Assembly (NCBI RefSeq): GCF_004217115.1
Contig: NZ_SHKN01000001.1
Coordinates: 248,001-312,000 of the forward strand
DNA: 64,000 bases
DNA from: Ancylomarina subtilis
GTDB lineage: Bacteria > Bacteroidota > Bacteroidia > Bacteroidales > Marinifilaceae
Direction of reading: 5' to 3'
Part shown: positions 1 to 9,674 of the stretch, piece by piece
How the letters are laid out: each line of letters begins with the position of its first letter
How positions within the stretch are numbered: position 1 is the stretch's first letter
Translations under genes and position numbers: made by a program
Notes under the pieces: generated by a model
Told to the model about the DNA's origin: nothing
Seen by the model: only the letters and a program-made list of their open reading frames with translations
Databases searched by the model: none

Positions 1-2001
1 GTTTTCGTTGATTTCAAAAGCGGTATAGAATTCAGGAATATTGAACAAGCCTCCGTTTACGCGGTAACGTCCTGGTGAGTGAACATCTTCTTGAATCAAT
101 TTTCTCAAATATTTGTCTCTAACGTTACCTCTCCAAACTTTAGAGTATGAAAGGAAGAAGCGCTGCATGTTGTTGAAACCGTCAATGTCTGCTGGTTGTT
201 TGTCTTTTAAAGTCATTTTGTAGGCTTCCAAAGCAACAGTTAATCCACCGTAATCAGCAATGTTTTCTCCCAGAGTTAATTTTCCATTCACACTTAAGTC
301 ATCAAAAGCTTTAAATCCATTGAACTGATCAACCAATTTTTGAGCTCTGGCATTGAATTTCTCAGTATCTTCCGGAGTCCACCAGTCTTTCATATTACCT
401 TCTTTGTCGAAACGACGACCCGAATCATCAAATCCGTGAGTCATTTCGTGACCAATAACAACACCAATAGCACCATAGTTAACAGCATCATCACCGTTCA
501 TATAGAAAAATGGAGGCTGAAGGATTGCTGCAGGGAAAACCACTTCGTTTAGCATTGGGTGGTAGTATGCATTCACAGTTTGTGGTGTCATACCCCATTT
601 TTTAGTATCGATAGGCTCGCCCAATTTGGCAATATTCTTAGCCACTTCAAAACGAGCAGCACGCCATGCGTTTTGAATATATGAGTCAGTACCTACTTCT
701 AATTTTGAGTAATCTTCCCATTTTTCAGGATAACCAATCTTCACACCGAAAGCATCAAGTTTAGCCAATGCTTCTTTTCTGGTTTCATCACTCATCCACT
801 CCAATTTCTCAATTCTTCCGCGTAAAGCAATCTTCAGGTTGTTTACCAACTCGTCCATTCTAACTTTAGCTTCAGGTGGGAAATACTTTTCTACGTAAAG
901 TTGACCAACGGCTTCACCCAGAACAGAACCTGTTGCATTTGACATACGTCTCCAGCGTGGTTGTTGCTCAGTAGCACCAGTTAATGTTGTGCCATAGAAA
1001 GCAAACTGTACTTTTTCAAGCTCAGTTGACACTTTTGAAGCAGAGCCATTCAATACTTTCCACTTTAGGTATAATTTGATGTCTTCCATTTTCTCATCCT
1101 TCAACATTTGGTTAAGTTCCTTCATGTATCGAGGGTGAGTGGTGATAACATATTCCTTGATATCTGCGCCCATATCTTTGAAGTAGGTTGCCCAATCGAA
1201 GTTAGGATACTCACTCATTAAGGTTGCAACAGATTTAGGATTATACATTGCTGGATAATTTCTGTTCTCTAAACGCGTGTTGAACTTTTCAGCCATACGT
1301 GTTTCAAATCTCATGATTGTTTCTGCATTTTTCTTCGCAAGAGCAGCATCCTCACCAATCATTTCAAACATTTTTGTCATGTACTTTACAAACTCAACAC
1401 GAATGTTTGCGCTGGTTTCATTGTCAGCGGTGTAATAGTCACGATCTGACAGGGATAGACCATCTTCAGAAAGGTACATTCTGTTTACAGTCGTGTTTTT
1501 CATATCCTGATCAACACCAGCACCAAATAGTGCGCTAACACCCATTTTGTGAAGGTGAATCAACTCGTTGCGCAGGTCTGTTGCGTTTTTTACTGCAGCA
1601 ATTTTTTCGAATTCAGGAAATAAAGGCTTTAATCCTACTTCATTGATTTTTACAGTATCCATGGCAGTTGCATAGAAATCCTGAATTTTCTTTAAATTAC
1701 TTCCTTCAGGAGCATTTTCAGTTTTTGCAGCTTCTTCCATTAAGTTATGAACCGCTTCGTTAGCACTTTCTCCTAAGATATCGAAAGCACCATAACGGCT
1801 TTTATCTGCAGGAATTGGCGTATTTTTCATCCATGTTCCGTTTGCATATTCGAAGAAATCGACACCTGGTTTCACCGCCAGGTTCATATCTTCTTTCTTT
1901 AGAATACCATGACCTATGGTTTCCTTTTGTGCACAGCCAGATAAAACGCTGATTGCTAAGCTTAAGCCAAGAATGGTTTGGCTTGTTTTGTTTAAGTTCA
2001 T
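1..2001 (-). CDS. M13 family zinc metallopeptidase (neprilysin/PepO type), lipoprotein, C-terminus cut by window edge
   Basis: Reading frame open from the ATG at 2001 to base 1, 667 codons without a stop, so the last roughly 15-20 residues lie outside the window. The N-terminus is a lipoprotein signal with lipobox LSGC (Cys about residue 23). The M13 zinc site HEMTH is at residues 518-522 inside VIGHEMTHGFDD. The downstream ENIAD motif supplies the third zinc ligand, and the family signature NAYYHP is also present. Members cleave oligopeptides at the amino side of hydrophobic residues; this one should sit in the periplasm or on the outer membrane. It is divergent from mnmA, with the shared upstream region at 2002-2178. 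The family is certain; the natural substrate is unknown. Confidence 0.93.
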   Translation of the reverse strand, partial: MNLNKTSQTILGLSLAISVLSGCAQKETIGHGILKKEDMNLAVKPGVDFFEYANGTWMKNTPIPADKSRYGAFDILGESANEAVHNLMEEAAKTENAPEGSNLKKIQDFYATAMDTVKINEVGLKPLFPEFEKIAAVKNATDLRNELIHLHKMGVSALFGAGVDQDMKNTTVNRMYLSEDGLSLSDRDYYTADNETSANIRVEFVKYMTKMFEMIGEDAALAKKNAETIMRFETRMAEKFNTRLENRNYPAMYNPKSVATLMSEYPNFDWATYFKDMGADIKEYVITTHPRYMKELNQMLKDEKMEDIKLYLKWKVLNGSASKVSTELEKVQFAFYGTTLTGATEQQPRWRRMSNATGSVLGEAVGQLYVEKYFPPEAKVRMDELVNNLKIALRGRIEKLEWMSDETRKEALAKLDAFGVKIGYPEKWEDYSKLEVGTDSYIQNAWRAARFEVAKNIAKLGEPIDTKKWGMTPQTVNAYYHPMLNEVVFPAAILQPPFFYMNGDDAVNYGAIGVVIGHEMTHGFDDSGRRFDKEGNMKDWWTPEDTEKFNARAQKLVDQFNGFKAFDDLSVNGKLTLGENIADYGGLTVALEAYKMTLKDKQPADIDGFNNMQRFFLSYSKVWRGNVRDKYLRKLIQEDVHSPGRYRVNGGLFNIPEFYTAFEINEN

Positions 2002-2178
2002 ATAATTGATGTTTTATTCAAATTTATGTTCGAATTGCGAATATATTAAAATTGTGCTTAAACCTCATGTTTTTTCGATGACCATAAGATTTTAGAAGTT
2101 TTTCTGAATAAATACCTAAGCATTTAAATGCTTCTTGCTTTTTTTCTAGCTTTGTGAACGGATTTATAATACAGAAAA

Positions 2179-3270
2179 ATGGCAACAAGTTGCAGAGATA
2201 AGAATAAAGTGGTGTTAGGTATGAGCGGGGGAACTGATTCGTCAGTTACAGCTATGTTGCTTAAGGATAGAGGGTACGAAGTTATTGGTGTTTCGCTTTG
2301 GTTTTGGAATCCTCCTGTTGAGCAAACAGACACCGATTTACTTCCTGATTTTATTATCGATGCTCAAAAATTGGCTGAAAAACTCTCGATAGAGCATCAT
2401 GTGATTGATGCCCGTAAGGAGTTTAAGGAGGTTGTCATTGGTCAGTTTTTGCAAGAATACTTAAATGGTCGGACTCCAAGTCCGTGCATTCATTGCAATC
2501 CACAATTGAAATGGCGTTTACTATTGGATAAGGCGGATCAGTTGGGGGCCAGTTATATTGCCACGGGGCATTACATTCAAATTCTTGAGGAAGAAGGCAT
2601 TTATTATATCCACAAGGGAAACGATCCGGCAAAGGATCAATCCTATTTTTTGTGGAATCTCAATCAGAATATATTATCCCGAACGCTAACACCTCTTGGG
2701 GGATATACCAAGTCTAAGGTGCGTGAAATGGCTGCTCAATTTGGACACAAGCAAGTTGCGACTAAAAGGGAAAGTATGGGGATTTGTTTTCTCGACGGAA
2801 TGGATTACCGGGATTTCCTGAAAAAAGAAATTTCAGATCTCGATACGCAAGTGGGGAAAGGTCGGATTGTTGATACAGAAGGCAAAGAACTTGGCTGGCA
2901 CGAAGGCTATCCGTATTACACCATTGGTCAGAAACGGGGTTTAGAGCTTAAAGAAAAAACGGGTTTGATGGTGAGCCGAATTGATGCTGAGAATAACATG
3001 TTGGTGCTTGAAAAACGAGAACAACTTAATAAGAAGGCGTTTAAGGTTAGTGATTATTACCTCAATAATGTGGCTGATATTGCTCAAACAGAAATCACAA
3101 CTGTTGTGCGTGGTTTAGGACTTAATCCTGACGGTTACTCGAAACTTACAATTTTAAATGAAAGTGAATTGTTGGTTGAGTTGGAACAGCCTGCCTGGGC
3201 AATTGCTCCGGGGCAACCCGTTGCTTTTTATGTTGGCGATAAACTCATCGGTGGCGGATTTGCTGAGTAG
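2179..3270 (+). CDS. mnmA: tRNA-specific 2-thiouridylase MnmA
   Basis: Catalyses s2U34 formation in Lys, Glu and Gln tRNAs, using ATP to adenylate U34 and a persulfide relay to add sulfur. The PP-loop GMSGGTDSS is at residues 14-22. The two catalytic cysteines are visible: Cys106 in HCNPQLKW and Cys203 in SMGICFLDG. The adjacent GQKRGL motif and C-terminal beta-barrel match the family, and 363 aa is the usual length. The loop has Thr where many homologues have Val (SGGTDSS against SGGVDSS), and the second-Cys motif reads SMGICF instead of STGICF. These variants suggest one of the MnmA paralogues common in Bacteroidota, so exact tRNA specificity is less certain than the enzyme class. Confidence 0.93.
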   Translation: MATSCRDKNKVVLGMSGGTDSSVTAMLLKDRGYEVIGVSLWFWNPPVEQTDTDLLPDFIIDAQKLAEKLSIEHHVIDARKEFKEVVIGQFLQEYLNGRTPSPCIHCNPQLKWRLLLDKADQLGASYIATGHYIQILEEEGIYYIHKGNDPAKDQSYFLWNLNQNILSRTLTPLGGYTKSKVREMAAQFGHKQVATKRESMGICFLDGMDYRDFLKKEISDLDTQVGKGRIVDTEGKELGWHEGYPYYTIGQKRGLELKEKTGLMVSRIDAENNMLVLEKREQLNKKAFKVSDYYLNNVADIAQTEITTVVRGLGLNPDGYSKLTILNESELLVELEQPAWAIAPGQPVAFYVGDKLIGGGFAE

Positions 3271-3283
3271 AGATCGAAAAGGA

Positions 3284-3318
3284 TAAAGGGTAAAGGGTAA
3301 AGGGTAAAGGGTAAAGGG
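3284..3318. repeat. Five perfect tandem copies of TAAAGGG (possible G-quadruplex)
   Basis: The heptamer TAAAGGG is repeated five times without a mismatch just after the mnmA stop codon and ends in an extra G. Five G3 tracts separated by 4-nt loops satisfy the simple G3N1-7 quadruplex rule on the plus strand. A shorter relative (GATAAAGGATAAAGGGG) follows the M48 protease gene at about 28380-28397, so it may be a recurring intergenic microsatellite. Confidence 0.9.
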
Positions 3319-3367
3319 GCACTTTGTTTTTCCTGAATCAATATATAAATAATAAGAACTATAGAAT

Positions 3368-3613
3368 ATGATAGCAGATACTGCAAATATATTTTCAAAT
3401 GGCGATGAGCTAATCAAGATTATTCAGATGCGTATGCCTTACGGAAAATATAAAGGCTGGTATATTTTGGATTTGCCCGAACGCTATGTGGTTTGGTACC
3501 ATCAGAAAGGATTCCCTGATGGCAAACTTGGCCAGATGTTAGGTGTTGTTTACGAAATCAAATTGAATGGTTTAGAAGACATGATGCGCCCACTTTGTCA
3601 GAAATACCGATAA
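3368..3613 (+). CDS. DUF3820 family protein
   Basis: An 81-residue protein, nearly all of it the DUF3820 domain: MPYGKYKGWYILDLPERY, then VVWYHQKGFPDGKLG, then LNGLEDMMRPL near the C-terminus. Homologues are annotated as putative quorum-sensing-regulated virulence factors, but no biochemical role is settled, so none is assigned. It lies 97 bp after mnmA, separated by the TAAAGGG repeat, and ends one base before the convergent response-regulator gene. The first 20 residues are not part of the conserved domain; a later Met (about residue 21-23) is an alternative start. Confidence 0.85.
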   Translation: MIADTANIFSNGDELIKIIQMRMPYGKYKGWYILDLPERYVVWYHQKGFPDGKLGQMLGVVYEIKLNGLEDMMRPLCQKYR

Positions 3614-3614
3614 G

Positions 3615-4367
3615 CTAGAAACCCAATTGTTGTTTTAAAAGCTTATAGCCATTTTTACTCACTTTCAGTTTTTCTCCTGATTTAAGAACGAGCATCCAGC
3701 TATCTTTTTCGTAAGGTTCCAGTTTCGAAATCTCCTCGATACGAATGAGGTAGGAGCGGTGAATACGACAAAATTCCTTAGGGTTAAGGTGTGTTTCGAA
3801 ATATTTCATCGTCTTTTGTTTTAGATGATGCCCATTCTTGGTGTAAATCATCACATAGTCGTCCTGTGCTTCGAAATAGCGAATTTCGTCAACAGGAATA
3901 ATGCTGATCTTGTTTCTGGATTTCACGACAATGCGATTCAGCTCTTCTCTGTTTTTATCCTCATGTTCCTTCAGCTTTTCAATAACCTTGGACTTTTCTG
4001 CTTGATTTTGCAATCTTGAAATGGCTTTTAAAATTGCATCTTCAAATCTCTCCTTTGAGAATGGTTTTAAAAGATAATCAATTGCATTGTGCTCAAATGC
4101 CTTGATGGCATATTCGTTATATGCAGTTGTGAAAACAATATTACAGGGTTTATCGAGTAATTCCAGAAGTTCGAATCCAGTTAGTTTGGGCATCTGAACA
4201 TCCAGAAAAATTAAATCGGGTTGTAGTTCGTTTATAGCCTTTAAGCCCTGGAACCCATCCGAATATTCACCTAACAGTTCAATTTTATCATTATCGGCCA
4301 AATATGTTTTTATTAAGTCTCGGGCTAATGATTCGTCATCAATAATAATTGTTTTAATCTTTTTCAT
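3615..4367 (-). CDS. LytTR-family response regulator
   Basis: Two-domain transcription regulator of 250 aa. The receiver domain (residues 1-120) has the acidic pair D10/D11, phospho-acceptor Asp56 in LIFLDVQMP, and the TTAY and LLKPF motifs. The C-terminal LytTR DNA-binding domain (about 150-250) includes YFEAQDDYV and FCRIHRSYLI. The ATG at 4367 is chosen because the 28 residues upstream in the same frame are not receiver sequence. It sits 50 bp after its histidine kinase, the last gene of a four-gene operon with two LiaF-type membrane proteins. It probably controls cell-envelope functions; the targets are unknown. Confidence 0.95.
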   Translation of the reverse strand: MKKIKTIIIDDESLARDLIKTYLADNDKIELLGEYSDGFQGLKAINELQPDLIFLDVQMPKLTGFELLELLDKPCNIVFTTAYNEYAIKAFEHNAIDYLLKPFSKERFEDAILKAISRLQNQAEKSKVIEKLKEHEDKNREELNRIVVKSRNKISIIPVDEIRYFEAQDDYVMIYTKNGHHLKQKTMKYFETHLNPKEFCRIHRSYLIRIEEISKLEPYEKDSWMLVLKSGEKLKVSKNGYKLLKQQLGF

Positions 4368-4417
4368 GGCGTTGATTCGTTGTGGTGTTGGACTCTGACG
4401 TATGAGTAAGTGTTTAA

Positions 4418-5476
4418 TTAAGAGGTTTGGGGGAATTCTAAGTTGACACAAAAGTTAGATTCCATACGGGTAATGGCTATCAGATCGGTTCTTCCATAAA
4501 TCAGGTTTAGGCGCTCCTGAATATTTTTCAGCCCAATACCTTTGCCCTTGGGTGAAATAGCATCTTTATCAAAGTTGTTTGAAATTTGAATCATCAGGTT
4601 TTTGTTTCTAACGAAGGCTTTGGTTTGAATACTGACAGGTTCTAAACTTTCGTGGACACCGTGTTTTATTGCATTCTCATATATGGGTTGCAATATCAGA
4701 TTGGGAAGCCTTAAATCGTCACAGATTGGATCCGTTTCAAAATCTAAAATCAGGCGATCCCCAAATCGAACTTTCTCTATTTCAAGGTAAAGTCGACTGT
4801 TTTTCATTTCATTCGCAAGGGTATTCAGCTCTTTCAAATCCTGATCGAGAGAATATCTTAGGAAGGTAGAGAGTTTGACCAGCATCTCGCGTGATTGTTC
4901 CGGACGAATAAGGGTTAATGAACTGACCGAATTTAAGCTGTTGAATAAAAAATGGGGGTTGATCTGAGACTTTAAAGCATTCAGTTCGGCTTCTTTTACC
5001 AAGTCTTTAAGGTCTGATTCCTGTTCAATTTTTTCTTTGAAATTTCGATAATAGATAATCATGTAATACATCATGACAATATAATCGTAAACAGCAAAAG
5101 CCATGAAAGCCAGCCAATAATATGGCATGATAACTTCAGGTTTGGCTCCCTTAGGAATTGGAGTCTTATCGAAAAATGAAAAAATTAGATAGGTTAGCGA
5201 TAGCCAGATTGCAACCATGATAATAGCTACAGCAATATGATGTAAGGCTGCAGCTAATCGTCCAATTCGTTCCACATCGACATGCCTGACCACAAACCAA
5301 ATTGAAGGGGCAATAATCAGGAGAGGTAGGGATATACTTAGAGCTGAAAGAGTCGCGTCCTGATACAATGCATTCTGGAAATACCAATCGATAATGAAAA
5401 GCATTCCCGTAAAGCTAAACCAAAATCCAAGGTATATAGGTATGCCAAAACGATTGGATAGTATTGGATGCTCCAT
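4418..5476 (-). CDS. LytS/YehU-type sensor histidine kinase
   Basis: Membrane histidine kinase of 352 aa. Four predicted transmembrane helices (about residues 12-30, 45-63, 78-100 and 118-143) lead into a coiled linker. The His_kinase domain carries the phospho-acceptor in INPHFLFNSLNS (His175). An ATP-binding lid follows, with N-box QPIYENAIKHG and G-box GKGIGLKNIQERL. There is no periplasmic sensor domain, as is typical of this Bacteroidota group, so the signal is probably sensed in the membrane or through partner proteins. It is co-directional with the LytTR regulator downstream and two LiaF-like genes upstream. The partnership is inferred from position. Confidence 0.95.
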   Translation of the reverse strand: MEHPILSNRFGIPIYLGFWFSFTGMLFIIDWYFQNALYQDATLSALSISLPLLIIAPSIWFVVRHVDVERIGRLAAALHHIAVAIIMVAIWLSLTYLIFSFFDKTPIPKGAKPEVIMPYYWLAFMAFAVYDYIVMMYYMIIYYRNFKEKIEQESDLKDLVKEAELNALKSQINPHFLFNSLNSVSSLTLIRPEQSREMLVKLSTFLRYSLDQDLKELNTLANEMKNSRLYLEIEKVRFGDRLILDFETDPICDDLRLPNLILQPIYENAIKHGVHESLEPVSIQTKAFVRNKNLMIQISNNFDKDAISPKGKGIGLKNIQERLNLIYGRTDLIAITRMESNFCVNLEFPQTS

Positions 5477-5509
5477 AGTTTATTTATTCTGTATGAAAAT
5501 GAGTTTAGC

Positions 5510-6238
5510 TTATTTCGAAGATCTGATCTCACATCCGCCAAGAGCGACAAAACCCTTAATAATGAGTTCTTTTTTAGGTTCTACAATATATTTTGGGGTT
5601 GGGACTCTTTTGTCAGAGACGCCACCCAGAACAGCTGAGACATCAACTTTTACATCCCAATCAGGAGGCACGATAATAACGGCACCGCCAAACATAGCAA
5701 ACAGATCGATGGTATGTGTACCTTCAGCCAACTGCGCATAAGTTAAATCAACCTGTCCACCTCCAAACATGCAGGTGATACGCCCCCCTTTAAAGTTTTT
5801 GGAGTTGACGATACGTTCCCCGCCACCAAATACATTGAGCTCGTTGATATAATCGCTTGAATCTTCAGTTCTGCAAGACATTCTTGACGGGCAGTAGTTT
5901 CGTTTTCGAATTACCATAATACCCAGAACGATTAGGATAACCGGCCAAAAGAAACGGTAGATGTCGATATGCCAACCCATCATGCGAGGGAGCATAAAAA
6001 CACCCCCAACCACCAGTAGGGTATAGCCCGTTGTTTTGTCATTTTTAGCAAATGCAAATAAGCAACCTAATGCAATTAGCACCATGGGCCATGAGAAAAT
6101 CATGTGATGCAATTTATAGGGAATCAAATCCAGATTATTCAGGACCAGGGCAGCTCCAAATAGTATTAATAAGATGCCAAAAACGGAACCATTTCTGTCT
6201 TTGCGAAAATCAGGCTTATTTCTATAATCCTTATTCAT
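5510..6238 (-). CDS. LiaF-like membrane protein with C-terminal LiaF beta domain
   Basis: A 242-residue protein. A short charged N-terminus is followed by four hydrophobic helices of the DUF5668/LiaF_TM kind (about residues 20-110). A C-terminal soluble domain has the LiaF-like pattern NVFGGGERI, then CMFGGGQVDL, then FAMFGGAVIIVPP. In Firmicutes, LiaF inhibits the LiaSR envelope-stress two-component system. Here it precedes a kinase-regulator pair, so an analogous inhibitory role is plausible but inferred. The ATG at 6238 is preferred because the 45 upstream residues overlap the previous gene and lack family character. Confidence 0.85.
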   Translation of the reverse strand: MNKDYRNKPDFRKDRNGSVFGILLILFGAALVLNNLDLIPYKLHHMIFSWPMVLIALGCLFAFAKNDKTTGYTLLVVGGVFMLPRMMGWHIDIYRFFWPVILIVLGIMVIRKRNYCPSRMSCRTEDSSDYINELNVFGGGERIVNSKNFKGGRITCMFGGGQVDLTYAQLAEGTHTIDLFAMFGGAVIIVPPDWDVKVDVSAVLGGVSDKRVPTPKYIVEPKKELIIKGFVALGGCEIRSSK

Positions 6239-6273
6239 AATTCTATATTTTAAGATGCTAAATGATTTGTCAG

Positions 6274-6618
6274 TTAAAATTCGTCTTTGTCTCTTGCATG
6301 ACAGGCGTTTGGCTTTATGATATGGCCAATTCCCATTGCGATTAGGATAGTAGGCCAAAACCAGATTTGCCAATCTTCAGGTAGCATAAAAAGGTCGTCT
6401 GCTAAAAAATAGGCTCCTATGGCAAGAACAATGATGCCACCAATAACTCTACCGCGAACAAAAATCATAAGAAGCCCGATTAACATCAAGAAACTTTCCC
6501 AACGAAAAATATATTGGTGGATATTTTTGGGCAAAAAATCAAAATTGCTTAAAAAAATGGCAATCCCGACAAAAATCAGGACTAATCCAAAAAATAGAGG
6601 TCTTCGGTCTTTATACAT
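6274..6618 (-). CDS. LiaI/LiaF-type transmembrane protein (DUF5668-like)
   Basis: A 114-residue protein that is almost entirely the four-helix membrane domain found at the N-terminus of LiaF-like proteins: PLFFGLVLIFVGIAIFLSNF, then a second hairpin ending WFWPTILIAMGIGHII. The next gene, 35 bp downstream, repeats the same fold (WPVILIVLGIMVI) and adds the LiaF beta domain, so the two look like a duplicated membrane module. It is the first gene of the operon running to 3615. It probably acts with the downstream LiaF-like protein in envelope sensing; no direct evidence. Confidence 0.8.
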   Translation of the reverse strand: MYKDRRPLFFGLVLIFVGIAIFLSNFDFLPKNIHQYIFRWESFLMLIGLLMIFVRGRVIGGIIVLAIGAYFLADDLFMLPEDWQIWFWPTILIAMGIGHIIKPNACHARDKDEF

Positions 6619-6898
6619 AATGAAATGATTTAAGTTTTTCTACAGCTAATATAATGCAATCAGCCCAATGCGACTATGCTTAATCGGTTAGTTGCTTATT
6701 ATTATCGGTAAAATAAAACTGCAATAATTGCGAGACTATTGGCTCGAAAGATAAGACTTTGATTTGAAATTTATGTTGATTAATTAAGCGAATTCACAGG
6801 ATGTGTTTTAAGATTTTGTTTAGATTTGAAAATAAATAGACTCTGTATTGTTATATTCTATTGCTATTTTTAGGCTCTGGATTATAAATAAGAAATGA

Positions 6899-8908
<2,010 letters not shown>

Positions 8909-8949
8909 GCGTATTCATAATAAAAAGATTTTTCAAGTAAAATTAAGTG

Positions 8950-8979
8950 AGCCGGTTCAGATTCTGAATCGGCTTTTTT
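8950..8979 (+). terminator. Rho-independent terminator of ligA
   Basis: An 11-bp stem (AGCCGGTTCAG pairing with CTGAATCGGCT, one G-U) with a 3-nt loop is followed by six T. It lies between the ligA stop and the 3' end of the convergent small gene. Confidence 0.92.
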
Positions 8980-8982
8980 AGT

Positions 8983-9243
8983 CTATGATCTGTCGAGGTA
9001 GCCTGCTATATACCCGAAAGCATATGAAAGAAGAATTATGCAATTTAAAATAATTAATACTAGCATGATGATTTTCAGATATCGGTTTAATTTCAGTCTA
9101 CGTCTGTCTGCCAGTAGGCATGATCCTAAAGCTAAAATTGATGATGAACAAAGAAGAAGAATGAGAGGCATATGATTTGTTTTTTTAGGGTAAAGTTTAT
9201 GTGCATCAGGATTTTGTATTCGATCATTTTGATGCATTTTCAA
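8983..9243 (-). CDS. Small two-helix membrane protein, unknown
   Basis: An 86-residue reading frame. About 25 polar residues are followed by a hydrophobic stretch (LILLLCSSSILALGSCLLA), a basic loop with three consecutive Arg, and a second helix (IIMLVLIILNCIILLSYAFG). No family is recognised. A later Met at residue 25 (MPLILLLCSS) gives a neater start and would make a roughly 62-aa protein. It is convergent with ligA across a terminator. The membrane pattern argues for a real gene; lack of a recognised homologue keeps confidence moderate. Confidence 0.5.
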   Translation of the reverse strand: MKMHQNDRIQNPDAHKLYPKKTNHMPLILLLCSSSILALGSCLLADRRRLKLNRYLKIIMLVLIILNCIILLSYAFGYIAGYLDRS

Positions 9244-9674
9244 ATTTTTATGTTATGCGAGTATGCAAAATATTTGATTTATTGGCTAAGGTAATTTTTT
9301 TGGAATATTAAACAGTATTCTATGGGATATGTAATAAATAACACTTCTATTTACATTCTGATTAAACTGATTGAAGAATTAAAGTTGGGTCTTGGTTGCA
9401 GATGTCGAAAGCGTACAGGTTTTGTTCGATATCGAACGGTAAAATTTTTTGGTGTAATTGTTTTGTGTTGGTTTTGAGTGCTCTGTGATTTTCGGCACAG
9501 AATGTGATTGGCTTGATGACGTATTGGTTTTAAGAGCGCTGTTATTTCCATTTAGAGGCGGATTTTAAAACGGATTTATTTGTTAATAAAGCTTAATCTT
9601 AGAACCAATGTGTAACTAAAAAAATAGAACTGTAGTCATATAGTCAAAAAACAAACCGACCAAAAAAGAGATTT
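9244..9674. other. Gene-free region upstream of the TonB-dependent receptor
   Basis: About 430 bp with no convincing reading frame. It is AT-rich and contains a perfect 14-bp palindrome (9424-9437). It must hold the receptor promoter, but no clear TTTG/TAnnTTTG pair was found. Confidence 0.6.
9424..9437. promoter_or_regulatory. Perfect palindrome GTTCGATATCGAAC, candidate operator
   Basis: A 14-bp perfect dyad lies 238 bp upstream of the receptor start codon in otherwise unstructured AT-rich DNA. Its size fits a homodimeric regulator site. The regulator is unknown and only one copy was noticed. Confidence 0.4.

Noticed and set aside
3284-3318. Possible CRISPR or telomere-like array
   Set aside because: The units are only 7 bp, contiguous and without spacers; no cas gene is near. 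Treated as a microsatellite.
9351-9551. 66-codon minus-strand frame upstream of the TonB receptor
   Set aside because: Composition is not protein-like, it has no domain or signal, and it covers a likely regulatory region with a palindrome.
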